DNA of 64,000 nt from Elusimicrobiota bacterium (lineage in GTDB: Bacteria > Elusimicrobiota > Elusimicrobia > UBA1565 > UBA9628). The notes under the pieces were generated by a model. The model made no database searches. It had not been told where the DNA came from and saw only the letters and a program-made list of their open reading frames with translations. Below, piece by piece: positions 28,317-35,897 of the stretch (position 1 is its first letter; each line of letters starts with the position of its first letter). A program made the translations under genes and the position numbers. The DNA lies in the NCBI GenBank assembly GCA_027451985.1, contig DAIDHS010000004.1, positions 49,362 through 113,361 of the forward strand. Direction: 5' to 3'.

Positions 28317-29536
28317 GCCGCTTAGAGCTGTTCATCGCGTTCCGCTACCTGCGCGCCAAGCGCAAGGGAATTTTCGCTGCGATCACGACCGCCATCGGCG
28401 TCGCGGGCGTCACCGTGGGCGTGGCCGCGCTCATCACGACGCTCTCGGTCATGAACGGCTTCCAGGCCGACATCGAGCAGAAGATTATCGGCGCCCAGGC
28501 CGACTTGACCGTCTACGGCGCCTGGAGCCGCGCGGACTTGGACAAGACGCTGGCCGTCATCCGCGGCAACAAGGACGTCGCGGCCGCCGCGCCTTTCGTG
28601 CTGGGCCAGGCCATCGTGACCTACCAGGGCCGCACCTCGGGCATCGTGATCAAGGGCATTAGCCCGGAGGAAGAGTTCAAGGTCAACGGCTTGGACAAAC
28701 GTCTGCGCGAGGGAAACTGGGCGGACTTGAAGGGAACGGGCAAGGAGCCCGGCCTGGTTCTCGGGCAGGAGCTGGCGCGGGGCATAGGCGCCTGGACCGG
28801 AGAGCGCGTGGTGCTGGTTTCGCCGCAGGGCATGGCCACCGCCATGGGCCTCATCCCAAAGATGCGCCGCTTCCGGGTGGCAGGACTGGTGCATACCGGA
28901 TATTACGAGTACGACAGCTCGATGGGCTTCGCGAGCCTGGGCGTCGCGGCCAAGTTTTTCGGCGTCAAATCCGGCGCCACGGGCGTGGGCGTGCGGGTCA
29001 AGCGTCTCGATGAGGCCGACGCGGTCGCCGCGCGGCTTTCTCAAGAACTCGGCCCAGATCATCCCGTGCGCACCTACAGCCAAATGAACGAGACTTTGTT
29101 CGCCGCCCTGAAGATGGAGAAGACCGTGATGTTCCTCATCCTCGCGCTCATCGTGCTGGTGGCTTCGCTCAACATCGCCTCGACGCTCATCCTGCGCGGC
29201 GTGGAAAAAACCCGCGACATGGGGCTCTTGATGGCCATGGGTGCCACGCCCCGGCAGATTCGCGCCATTTTTCTGGCCGAGGGCGCCATGATCGGCGCCG
29301 TCGGATTGGGCCTGGGCCTCGCCCTGGGGCTCACCCTGTGCTGGGTCATCAAGACCTTCCCCATCGTGAAGCTGCCCGCAGACATCTATTACCTCACGCG
29401 CGTCCCCGTCTCGGTGCAGGGCTCGGACGTCGCCGCGGTCATGATCCTGGGTTTCTTGCTGGCCCTTTTGGCCACGGTCTACCCCGCCTGGCGCGCCTCC
29501 AAAATAGATCCGGTGGAGGCCATCCACTATGGCTGA
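28313..29536 (+). CDS. lolC: Lipoprotein-releasing ABC permease (LolC/LolE family)
   Basis: Inner-membrane subunit that passes mature lipoproteins to LolA. The GTG at 28313 overlaps the lysS TGA and gives 407 aa. The first helix (about residues 20-45) ends ITTLSVMNGFQADIEQKIIG, a LolC/E signature. A ~220-residue periplasmic domain follows, then three C-terminal helices in the FtsX-like domain (LIVLVASLNIASTLIL, with EKTRDMGLLMAMGATPRQIR). Only one permease gene is present, as in species with a LolF-like homodimer. Confidence 0.92.
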   Translation: MSRLELFIAFRYLRAKRKGIFAAITTAIGVAGVTVGVAALITTLSVMNGFQADIEQKIIGAQADLTVYGAWSRADLDKTLAVIRGNKDVAAAAPFVLGQAIVTYQGRTSGIVIKGISPEEEFKVNGLDKRLREGNWADLKGTGKEPGLVLGQELARGIGAWTGERVVLVSPQGMATAMGLIPKMRRFRVAGLVHTGYYEYDSSMGFASLGVAAKFFGVKSGATGVGVRVKRLDEADAVAARLSQELGPDHPVRTYSQMNETLFAALKMEKTVMFLILALIVLVASLNIASTLILRGVEKTRDMGLLMAMGATPRQIRAIFLAEGAMIGAVGLGLGLALGLTLCWVIKTFPIVKLPADIYYLTRVPVSVQGSDVAAVMILGFLLALLATVYPAWRASKIDPVEAIHYG

Positions 29537-30236
29537 TCCGGTCTTGAAAGCCGCAGGCGTCTCCAAGACCTACGGCCGCGGCGGCCAGGCCGCGCGGGTG
29601 TTCGAAGATTTAAGCTGCGAGGTCCGCGCCGGGGAGTTCGTGGCGCTTTTGGGCCCCAGCGGTTCCGGCAAGTCGACGCTCCTCAACATCTTGGGCCTCA
29701 TGGACCGGCCCGATGCGGGCGCGGTCTCAATCGGCGGACGCGACGCCTCGGGATTAAGCGACGCCGCGCGCGCGCGCCTGCGAAACGAACGCCTGGGCTT
29801 CGTCTTTCAGTTCGACTCCCTGCTGCCGGAGTTCACGCTCCTGGAAAACGTGGTCATGCCCTGCCGCATCGCGCTGGCCCACGGCCGGCCCGGCACCCTG
29901 GACGCGGCCCGGCGCCGCGCCGCGGACCTGCTCGGGCGCTTCGGGCTCGCCGCCGCGCAAAACCGATTTCCCAGCCAGGTCTCGGGCGGCGAGCGCCAGC
30001 GCGCGGCCTTGTGCCGCGCGCTCGTCAACTCGCCCGCCGCGATCCTCGCAGATGAGCCGACGGGAAACCTGGACAAGGCGAACGCGGAATTGGTATTTAA
30101 AGACCTGCAGGATCTCTCGCACAACTACGGAGTGGCCATCCTGATGGCGACCCACAACGAGGAATCCCGCCGATTCGCGAGCCGCATGCTCCGAATCCGG
30201 GGCGGCACACTAGCCGAGGAGGAAAAAACCGCGTGA
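29529..30236 (+). CDS. lolD: Lipoprotein-releasing ABC ATPase LolD
   Basis: ATPase of the Lol complex (235 aa). Walker A is LLGPSGSGKSTLLNILGLM, the Q-loop is FVFQFDSLLPEFT, the ABC signature is VSGGERQRAALCRAL, Walker B is AILADEPTGNLD, and the H-loop is LMATHNEE. It overlaps the permease gene by eight bases and the next gene by four. Confidence 0.94.
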   Translation: MADPVLKAAGVSKTYGRGGQAARVFEDLSCEVRAGEFVALLGPSGSGKSTLLNILGLMDRPDAGAVSIGGRDASGLSDAARARLRNERLGFVFQFDSLLPEFTLLENVVMPCRIALAHGRPGTLDAARRRAADLLGRFGLAAAQNRFPSQVSGGERQRAALCRALVNSPAAILADEPTGNLDKANAELVFKDLQDLSHNYGVAILMATHNEESRRFASRMLRIRGGTLAEEEKTA

Positions 30237-31129
30237 AGATCTATATCGATGGCGAATTCCGGGAGAAGGAAGACGCGAAAATCTCCGTGTTCGATCACGG
30301 GGTCCTCTATGGCGACGGCGTTTTCGAGGGCATCCGCGCCTACAACGGCCGCGTGCTGGCCTTGGACGAGCACCTAAGCCGCCTGCGCGAATCAGCCGAA
30401 GCCATTTTCCTCACGCTGCCCCTGCCGATAAAAAAAATCCGCGAGGCAGTCCTGGAATCGGTGCGAGTCAACGGATTAAAGGACGCCTACATCCGGCTCG
30501 TCGTCACCCGCGGCGTGGGCGATTTGGGCCTCGACATGCGCAAGTGCCGCGGGCGTGCCGGCCTCATCATCATCGCGGATAAAATCCAGCTCTACCCCGA
30601 GAGCGTCACGAGCAAGGGCGTCGACCTCATCATCTCGTCGGTGCGCCAGCGCGGCGCGGACCAGCTCTCCCCCGCCATCAAGTCTCTCAACTACCTAGCC
30701 AACATCGTCGCGCGCGAGCAGGCGACCCGGGCCGGAGCCCAAGAGGCGGTGCTCTTGAACCGCGAAGGCTACGTCACCGAGTGCTCCGGGGACAACATCT
30801 TCTGCGTCTACGGCGACGAAATCTTCACCCCGCCGCTGCACGCCGGCATTCTCGGAGGCGTAACCCGCCGCCTGGTCATCAACCTCTGCCGCCAAAAACT
30901 CGGCGCCGAAGTTTCGGAGCGGCTCTTCACGCCCTTCGACCTCTACCGCGCCCACGAGGTCTTCCTGACCGGCACGGGCGCCGAGGTCATCGGCGTGGCC
31001 AAGATCGACGGCCGCCCCATCGGCGACGGGCAGCCCGGCCCCACGACGCGCAAGATCGTCGATCTTTTCCGCGACTACGCGCGCAATAACGGCGTCCCGG
31101 TCTACGAAGAAGCCAAGGCCGCGAAATAG
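30233..31129 (+). CDS. ilvE: Class IV aminotransferase, branched-chain type
   Basis: PLP-dependent aminotransferase (298 aa, GTG start). Fold-type IV features are YGDGVFEGIRAYNGRVLALDE near the N-terminus, the PLP Lys in SPAIKSLNYLANIVA, EAVLLNREGYVTECSGDNIF, and a late VFLTGTGAEVIGVAKIDGR. The length and motifs fit branched-chain amino acid aminotransferase; D-amino acid aminotransferase or ADC lyase cannot be fully excluded. It is coupled to lolD by a four-base overlap. Confidence 0.88.
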   Translation: MKIYIDGEFREKEDAKISVFDHGVLYGDGVFEGIRAYNGRVLALDEHLSRLRESAEAIFLTLPLPIKKIREAVLESVRVNGLKDAYIRLVVTRGVGDLGLDMRKCRGRAGLIIIADKIQLYPESVTSKGVDLIISSVRQRGADQLSPAIKSLNYLANIVAREQATRAGAQEAVLLNREGYVTECSGDNIFCVYGDEIFTPPLHAGILGGVTRRLVINLCRQKLGAEVSERLFTPFDLYRAHEVFLTGTGAEVIGVAKIDGRPIGDGQPGPTTRKIVDLFRDYARNNGVPVYEEAKAAK

Positions 31130-31134
31130 CGCGC

Positions 31135-31923
31135 TTGAGCCCCGCTAAAACCGTGCGCCTCATCTCTTGGAACGTCAACGGCGTGCGCGCCGCCGCGCGC
31201 AAAGGCCTGCTGGAGTGGATGAGCAAGGAAAGCCCGGACGTCTTGTGCCTACAGGAGACCAAGGCGAGCCCCGACCAGCTGCCCGAGGAGCTCACCGACC
31301 CCAAGGGCTATCAAGTCTCGTGGGACTGGCCCAAGTTAAAGAAGGGCTACAGCGGCGTGGCCACTTTCACCAAAAAGGCCCCCCTGGATCAGAGCCGCGG
31401 CATGGGCGTGGAAAAGTTCGACCAGGAAGGCCGCACGCTCGTCACGGTCTACCCCGAGTTCACGCTTTTAAACGTCTATTTCCCCAACGGCAAGAAAAAC
31501 GAGGAACGGCTCAAGTACAAGATGGACTTCTACGCCGCCTTCCTGAAAACCCTCAGCCGCCTACGCGCGGAGGGAACCAAAAATCTCGTCATCTGCGGGG
31601 ACGTCAATACCGCGCACAAAGACATCGATTTGGCGCGTCCGAAAGAGAACCGCAAGGTCTCCGGTTTCCTACCCCAGGAGTGCGCCTGGCTTGACGAACT
31701 CTTGGCCGACGGCTTCATCGACACATTCCGCGAGTTCGAGAAAGGCGGCGGGCACTACAGCTGGTGGGACATGCAGTCGCGCGCCCGGGAGCGCAACGTC
31801 GGCTGGCGTATAGACTACTTCTTCATCTCCCAGAGCCTGCGCCCGCACCTCAAAGACGCCTTCATCCTGCCAGAGGTGCTGGGCTCGGATCACTGCCCCG
31901 TCGGCATAGAACTCTCGTTCTAG
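31135..31923 (+). CDS. xth: Exodeoxyribonuclease III (AP endonuclease)
   Basis: Mg-dependent base-excision repair nuclease (262 aa). The TTG start at 31135 lies six bases after the ilvE stop. Motifs of the exonuclease III family in order: LISWNVNGVRAAARKG, DVLCLQETKA, YSGVATFTK, NVYFPNGK, LVICGDVNTAHKDIDLARP, and the C-terminal WRIDYFFIS and GSDHCPVGI. All catalytic positions appear present. Confidence 0.96.
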   Translation: MSPAKTVRLISWNVNGVRAAARKGLLEWMSKESPDVLCLQETKASPDQLPEELTDPKGYQVSWDWPKLKKGYSGVATFTKKAPLDQSRGMGVEKFDQEGRTLVTVYPEFTLLNVYFPNGKKNEERLKYKMDFYAAFLKTLSRLRAEGTKNLVICGDVNTAHKDIDLARPKENRKVSGFLPQECAWLDELLADGFIDTFREFEKGGGHYSWWDMQSRARERNVGWRIDYFFISQSLRPHLKDAFILPEVLGSDHCPVGIELSF

Positions 31924-31990
31924 CGCGCGGCGCCGAAGGACCCTGCCTTACCCTAGGCCTTTTTCCCCGCCGCGCTGGGACCTTGGGCCC

Positions 31991-32046
31991 CTGCGCGCCC
32001 ATAGCCAAGCCGCTATACTGCTCTAATCGGACCTCACGACAAGGAG
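31991..32046 (+). promoter_or_regulatory. Promoter and ribosome site of the secreted zincin-like gene
   Basis: CTGCGC (31991-31996), 17-base spacer, TATACT (32014-32019). AAGGAG at 32041-32046 is six bases before the ATG at 32053. Confidence 0.6.
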
Positions 32047-32052
32047 ATCCTA

Positions 32053-32718
32053 ATGACCCGACGCCTCGCCGCAGCCATGCTCGCCGCCGCGTTTGCCGCG
32101 CTCGCCGCAGGACCAAGCTTTGCGCTCTCCCCCGAAGCCGCCGCCGGCCAGGCCGGAGCGGCTCTTAACGCCGCCTCTTTGCAATTTAGCCGGATGGTCG
32201 CCGTCCAGAAGGCCCGCCGAAAGAAAAAATGGGCTTTTACGGCGCCGGCCGCGCCGCAGCTGCCTCCCGGAACGCCCAAGAAGTACGCCGCCATGTTCAA
32301 AGACGGATGGGACGAAACCATGGATTTGCTCAAGAACAAGGACTGCCAGAAATTTTTCGCCGGCCACGGCGACAGTCTTCAAACCGTGCTGCGCATGCTT
32401 TCGGGCACGGAATACAGATTCCTAAGGCTCTCGAGTCCGGACTATGGCGCGGAGACCAACGGCCCCGGCTCGGTCTTCATCAATACGGACGGGGTCTTCG
32501 TGACGGCCGTGGACGGCCGCATTACGCTCGACGGGCGCCACTACGACTTGGAGAGCCTCTCGCGCCTGCGCGGGATGATTCTGCTCCACGAACTCGGCCA
32601 CGAGCTCGGCTTTTTCGGCCCCGACGCCGGCCTCAAGCTCGAGAGCGCCAACGCCGGGCATTCGCTGGCCATCATCCACACCTGCCTGCCCGCGGACGGC
32701 ATGCCGCAGGACTTCTAG
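32053..32718 (+). CDS. Secreted zincin-like protein (HELGH)
   Basis: 221 aa with a Sec signal peptide (MTRRLAAAMLAAAFAALAAG, cut near SFA). The mature protein has a mixed region with CQKFFAGHGDSLQTVL and ends in LLHELGHELGFFG, an HExxH zinc-binding motif. A third ligand could be His or Glu in SANAGHSLAIIH. No known peptidase family is recognised, and peptidase activity is inferred only from the motif. It has its own promoter. Confidence 0.7.
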   Translation: MTRRLAAAMLAAAFAALAAGPSFALSPEAAAGQAGAALNAASLQFSRMVAVQKARRKKKWAFTAPAAPQLPPGTPKKYAAMFKDGWDETMDLLKNKDCQKFFAGHGDSLQTVLRMLSGTEYRFLRLSSPDYGAETNGPGSVFINTDGVFVTAVDGRITLDGRHYDLESLSRLRGMILLHELGHELGFFGPDAGLKLESANAGHSLAIIHTCLPADGMPQDF

Positions 32719-32727
32719 GCCGGAAGC

Positions 32728-34014
32728 TCAGCCCCAGACGGACCGGCGGTCGCGGTAGATGGTTTCTTCTCGGCTCTTGCCCACCGAAACAATGGCGACG
32801 GGCAGCTTCAAGCGCTTTTCCACCTCCAGCACGTAGCGGCGCGCGCGCACCGGCAAATCGGCGAAGCGGCGCACGGACTGGATATCCCCCGCAAAGCCCG
32901 GGATGTTCTCGTAAATCGGCTCGCACTCCATCTGCGCGCGGCGCGAAGCCGGGAACTCCTCGACGCGCTTTCCTTTATATCGATAGGCCACGCAGACCTT
33001 TATAGGATCGGTGCCGGAGAGAGTGTCGAGCTTGGTGATGGCCAAGGACGTGATGCCGCTGGTGCGCGCCGCGGCGCGCAGCTGGACCAAGTCCAGCCAG
33101 CCGATGCGGCGAGGACGCCCCGTAGTCGTGCCGTACTCATGGCCGATTTCCCGCAGACGCGAGGCCATGCGGCCCTCCATCTCGGTCGGGAACGGTCCCA
33201 GGCCCACGCGCGTGGTGTAGGCTTTGGTCACCCCGAGCACCCCTCGGATGGCCGAGGGCGCGATGCCAGCGCCTACGGCGGCGCCCCCGGCAATGGGATT
33301 AGACGACGTCACGAAGGGATAGGTGCCGAAATCAAGGTCGAGCATCGCCCCTTGGGCGCTTTCCATCAGCAGCCGGCGGCCCTTGGCCAGATGCTCCGCC
33401 AAAAATACGGATGTGTCCCGGCAAAACGGCGCCAGGAACCCCCGCAGGCGCGCATAGTCCGCGAAGACCTCCTCGCGGATGGCGGACAAGGGCTTCATGC
33501 GAGAAAGTTCCGCCGCGCGGATGCGCAGGTTCTGGTCCACCAGGGCCTTGAAGGTATCCGGCTCCAGATAGTCGCAAACCCGCACGCCGATGCGCGCGAC
33601 CTTGTCCTCGTAGCACGGGCCGATACCGCGCCGGGTGGTGCCCAGGCCGCGGCCACCGTCCTCGCGCAGGATGTCGAGCATGATGTGGTAGGGCAGGATG
33701 ACATGCGCCATGAGGCTCACGTGCAGTCGCCCTTTGGAGCGGATGCCGCGTTTGTTGAGCGCCGAGACCTCCTCCATGAAGGAGCGCGGGCTTAAGACCA
33801 GGCCGTTGCCGATGACGTTGTGGGCGCGGCGGACCAGGATGCCGGAGGGAATAAGGTGCAGGGCGAAGGTCTTGCCGCCCGAGACCACGGTATGCCCGGC
33901 GTTGTTGCCGCCTTGGTAGCGGACCACGCAGTCCGCCTCCTCGGCCAGGCAATGGACGATTTTACCCTTCCCTTCGTCTCCCCACTGCGCGCCCACGACC
34001 ACCAATGCCGGCAT
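32728..34014 (-). CDS. purA: Adenylosuccinate synthetase
   Basis: Joins IMP and aspartate using GTP, the first step to AMP. It is 428 aa from the ATG at 34014, with AGGAGG six bases upstream. Motifs are VVGAQWGDEGKGKIVH at the N-terminus, GGNNAGHTV, GTTRRGIGPCYEDK, FVTSSNPIAGGAAVGAG and KLDTLSG. The length and active-site motifs are complete. Confidence 0.97.
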   Translation of the reverse strand: MPALVVVGAQWGDEGKGKIVHCLAEEADCVVRYQGGNNAGHTVVSGGKTFALHLIPSGILVRRAHNVIGNGLVLSPRSFMEEVSALNKRGIRSKGRLHVSLMAHVILPYHIMLDILREDGGRGLGTTRRGIGPCYEDKVARIGVRVCDYLEPDTFKALVDQNLRIRAAELSRMKPLSAIREEVFADYARLRGFLAPFCRDTSVFLAEHLAKGRRLLMESAQGAMLDLDFGTYPFVTSSNPIAGGAAVGAGIAPSAIRGVLGVTKAYTTRVGLGPFPTEMEGRMASRLREIGHEYGTTTGRPRRIGWLDLVQLRAAARTSGITSLAITKLDTLSGTDPIKVCVAYRYKGKRVEEFPASRRAQMECEPIYENIPGFAGDIQSVRRFADLPVRARRYVLEVEKRLKLPVAIVSVGKSREETIYRDRRSVWG

Positions 34015-34033
34015 AGCCAACCTCCTGTGAGCC

Positions 34034-34987
34034 CTAAGACCTCGGAGCGAAAAAGCGCCGCCACCAGGGCAGCGCGTCGCTTAAAAACACCCGCGTGGCG
34101 CGCACGAACGCCCCGCCGTCGATGACGGCGTCGCCGCAAACTCCGGGCGAGAACCGCACGCGCACAAGCGCTCCCTCGGGCCCGGACTCCACGGCTTCCA
34201 CCGGCGCCAGAATCGGAACCGGCCCGTCCTCGGAGTAGCCCCCGAAAAGGCGCGAGAGATACTGCGCGATGTCGCGCCCGTCCGTGATGTGGGCCAAAAC
34301 CATGTCGCCCGAGCGCAGGGCCGAGGCCGCGATGCCGTCGGCATCCTCTTCCAGGCGCACGTTTAAGACCAAGATGTCCTCCTCGCGAATGCGGGAGCGC
34401 TGGCTTCGAGAAGAGGATCTGGGCTTGCTCTCCCAATCTCCAACCTCGCTCTGCAGGGACTTGAATTGCCCCAAATCCAGCAGATCCTGCGAAATCTTGA
34501 GGTTGGCGGCTTTGCCGGGCCAAAGCGCTTGGAGAACCTGGGAGACGGCCTTGGCCATGGCGTCCTCGCCGCCGCGGACGAGGCGCTCCAAGTTGCGCGC
34601 CTGATGGAAGTGAACCCCCAGGTTCTTTTCCACATCCAGACTCTCGGCCTGTAGGCTGCCTTCCCAAAGCCGGCAGGCGTAGAGGCTTTTTTCAAAGGCG
34701 AACCAATTCTGCTCCAAGGGCACCGCGTAGACCGCGGGGTTGAAGGAGACGACCGCGCGAGTGCGCAGCAGCGTTCCGTCCGTCGCGTCTAGAACGACCA
34801 GGACCAAACCGAAGCGCCCGTTTTCGGCCACGCCGAAGCGGCCTTTGAGAACGAGCACGCTCTTGAAGAGCCGCGGCACGGCCTTGACCGCGGCCTCCAG
34901 ATCGTAGCCGCACATTTCTAAAGCCAGTTCCGCCTCGGCCCGGTCGCAGCCGGTCTCCTCCATCAAAAGGGCGATCTTATCCTGCAT
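34034..34987 (-). CDS. Protein with N-terminal UBA-like helical domain, function unknown
   Basis: 317 aa. Residues about 4-36 (LMEETGCDRAEAELALEMC, then GYDLEAAVKAV) look like a UBA/EF-Ts N-terminal three-helix fold. A beta-rich domain (residues 40-170) follows, a Ser/Arg-rich linker (SSSRSQRSR), and a C-terminal beta domain with ILAPVEAVESGPEGALVRVR. There is no signal peptide, so it is cytoplasmic. The start overlaps the end of the xerC/D gene by 11 bases. I recognise no full-length family. Confidence 0.65.
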   Translation of the reverse strand: MQDKIALLMEETGCDRAEAELALEMCGYDLEAAVKAVPRLFKSVLVLKGRFGVAENGRFGLVLVVLDATDGTLLRTRAVVSFNPAVYAVPLEQNWFAFEKSLYACRLWEGSLQAESLDVEKNLGVHFHQARNLERLVRGGEDAMAKAVSQVLQALWPGKAANLKISQDLLDLGQFKSLQSEVGDWESKPRSSSRSQRSRIREEDILVLNVRLEEDADGIAASALRSGDMVLAHITDGRDIAQYLSRLFGGYSEDGPVPILAPVEAVESGPEGALVRVRFSPGVCGDAVIDGGAFVRATRVFLSDALPWWRRFFAPRS

Positions 34988-35897
34988 CGGTCCTCGAAGC
35001 CCGGGGATGCGCCGTCTTATAGACGTCCTTCAAGCGCTCCAGGCTCACGTGCGTATAGACTTGGGTGGTGGCGAGATTCTTGTGCCCCAGCATCTCCTGG
35101 ACCGCGCGCAGGTCGCAGCCCTGGTTCAGAAGGTGCGTCGCGAAGCTATGGCGAAAGACGTGCGGCGTGACCTTTTTGTGCCAGCCCGCGGCCGCCATCC
35201 AGCGGCGCAGGATGACCGCCACGCCCTGATCCGAGAGTCTTTGCCCGCGCCAGTTTAAAAACAGGGGATCGCCGCCGTGCGCGCCGGGCCGCGCGTCGAG
35301 ATAGCGCTTCAGAGCGGCCATGGATCGGGAACCTACGGGGACCAAGCGTTCGGCGCCGCCCTTGCCCATGACCCGGGCGGCGCCGGAGAAAAAATCCAAG
35401 TCCCCGACGTTCAAGGACGAGACCTCCGAGCGGCGCAGACCGCTGGAATACAAGAGTTCGAGCACCGCTTTGTCGCGCGCAGAAAAGCGTCCCTGCTTGA
35501 AGGCCGCGTCCAGGAGCTCCGCCATCTCCGCCTCGCTCAAGAACCGCGGCAGCCGGGGCTGCTTTTTGGGCATGGGAACGTTGGCGAACGGATCGGCGGA
35601 GAGAGCCCCCTCCTTGCGCAGATAGCGCGCAAAGGAGCGCACCGCGGACATGCGGCGCAGAACCGAGTTTCGCGCGAACCCGGTCTGGGCCTGCAGCCGG
35701 GCCAAGTAGGTCCGGATGCGGTCGCGGTCCACCTCGGAGGGCAGCCGCGCCCCGCCCGCGCGCAGGAAATGGCCCAAATCAGCACCGTAAGCCCGCAACG
35801 TATGGGGCGAAAAGTTCCTCGCCGCACGCAGGTGAGCCAGAAAACGCACGCGCCACTCCTCCAGGGCAAGCGGCGCGGAGGAGGCTGACTCGCTCAC
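34977..35897 (-). CDS. Tyrosine recombinase XerC/XerD type
   Basis: Site-specific recombinase of 306 aa, the size of the Xer chromosome-dimer resolvases. It has an N-terminal SAM-like core-binding domain (FLAHLRAARNFSPHTLRAYG). The catalytic domain has Arg in LLYSSGLRRSEVSSL, HxxR in TPHVFRHSFATHLL, His in MLGHKNLATTQVYTHV with the nucleophile Tyr. All catalytic residues are present. The GTG start overlaps the topA stop. No second Xer gene is in view, so XerC versus XerD cannot be decided. Confidence 0.9.
   Translation of the reverse strand: MSESASSAPLALEEWRVRFLAHLRAARNFSPHTLRAYGADLGHFLRAGGARLPSEVDRDRIRTYLARLQAQTGFARNSVLRRMSAVRSFARYLRKEGALSADPFANVPMPKKQPRLPRFLSEAEMAELLDAAFKQGRFSARDKAVLELLYSSGLRRSEVSSLNVGDLDFFSGAARVMGKGGAERLVPVGSRSMAALKRYLDARPGAHGGDPLFLNWRGQRLSDQGVAVILRRWMAAAGWHKKVTPHVFRHSFATHLLNQGCDLRAVQEMLGHKNLATTQVYTHVSLERLKDVYKTAHPRASRTDAG

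Noticed and set aside
31951..31990. Possible third copy of the TTTAGGCC inverted repeat upstream of the HELGH gene
   Set aside because: It has TAGGCC and GGGCC but the spacing is about 25 bases and the flanks do not match the other two copies.
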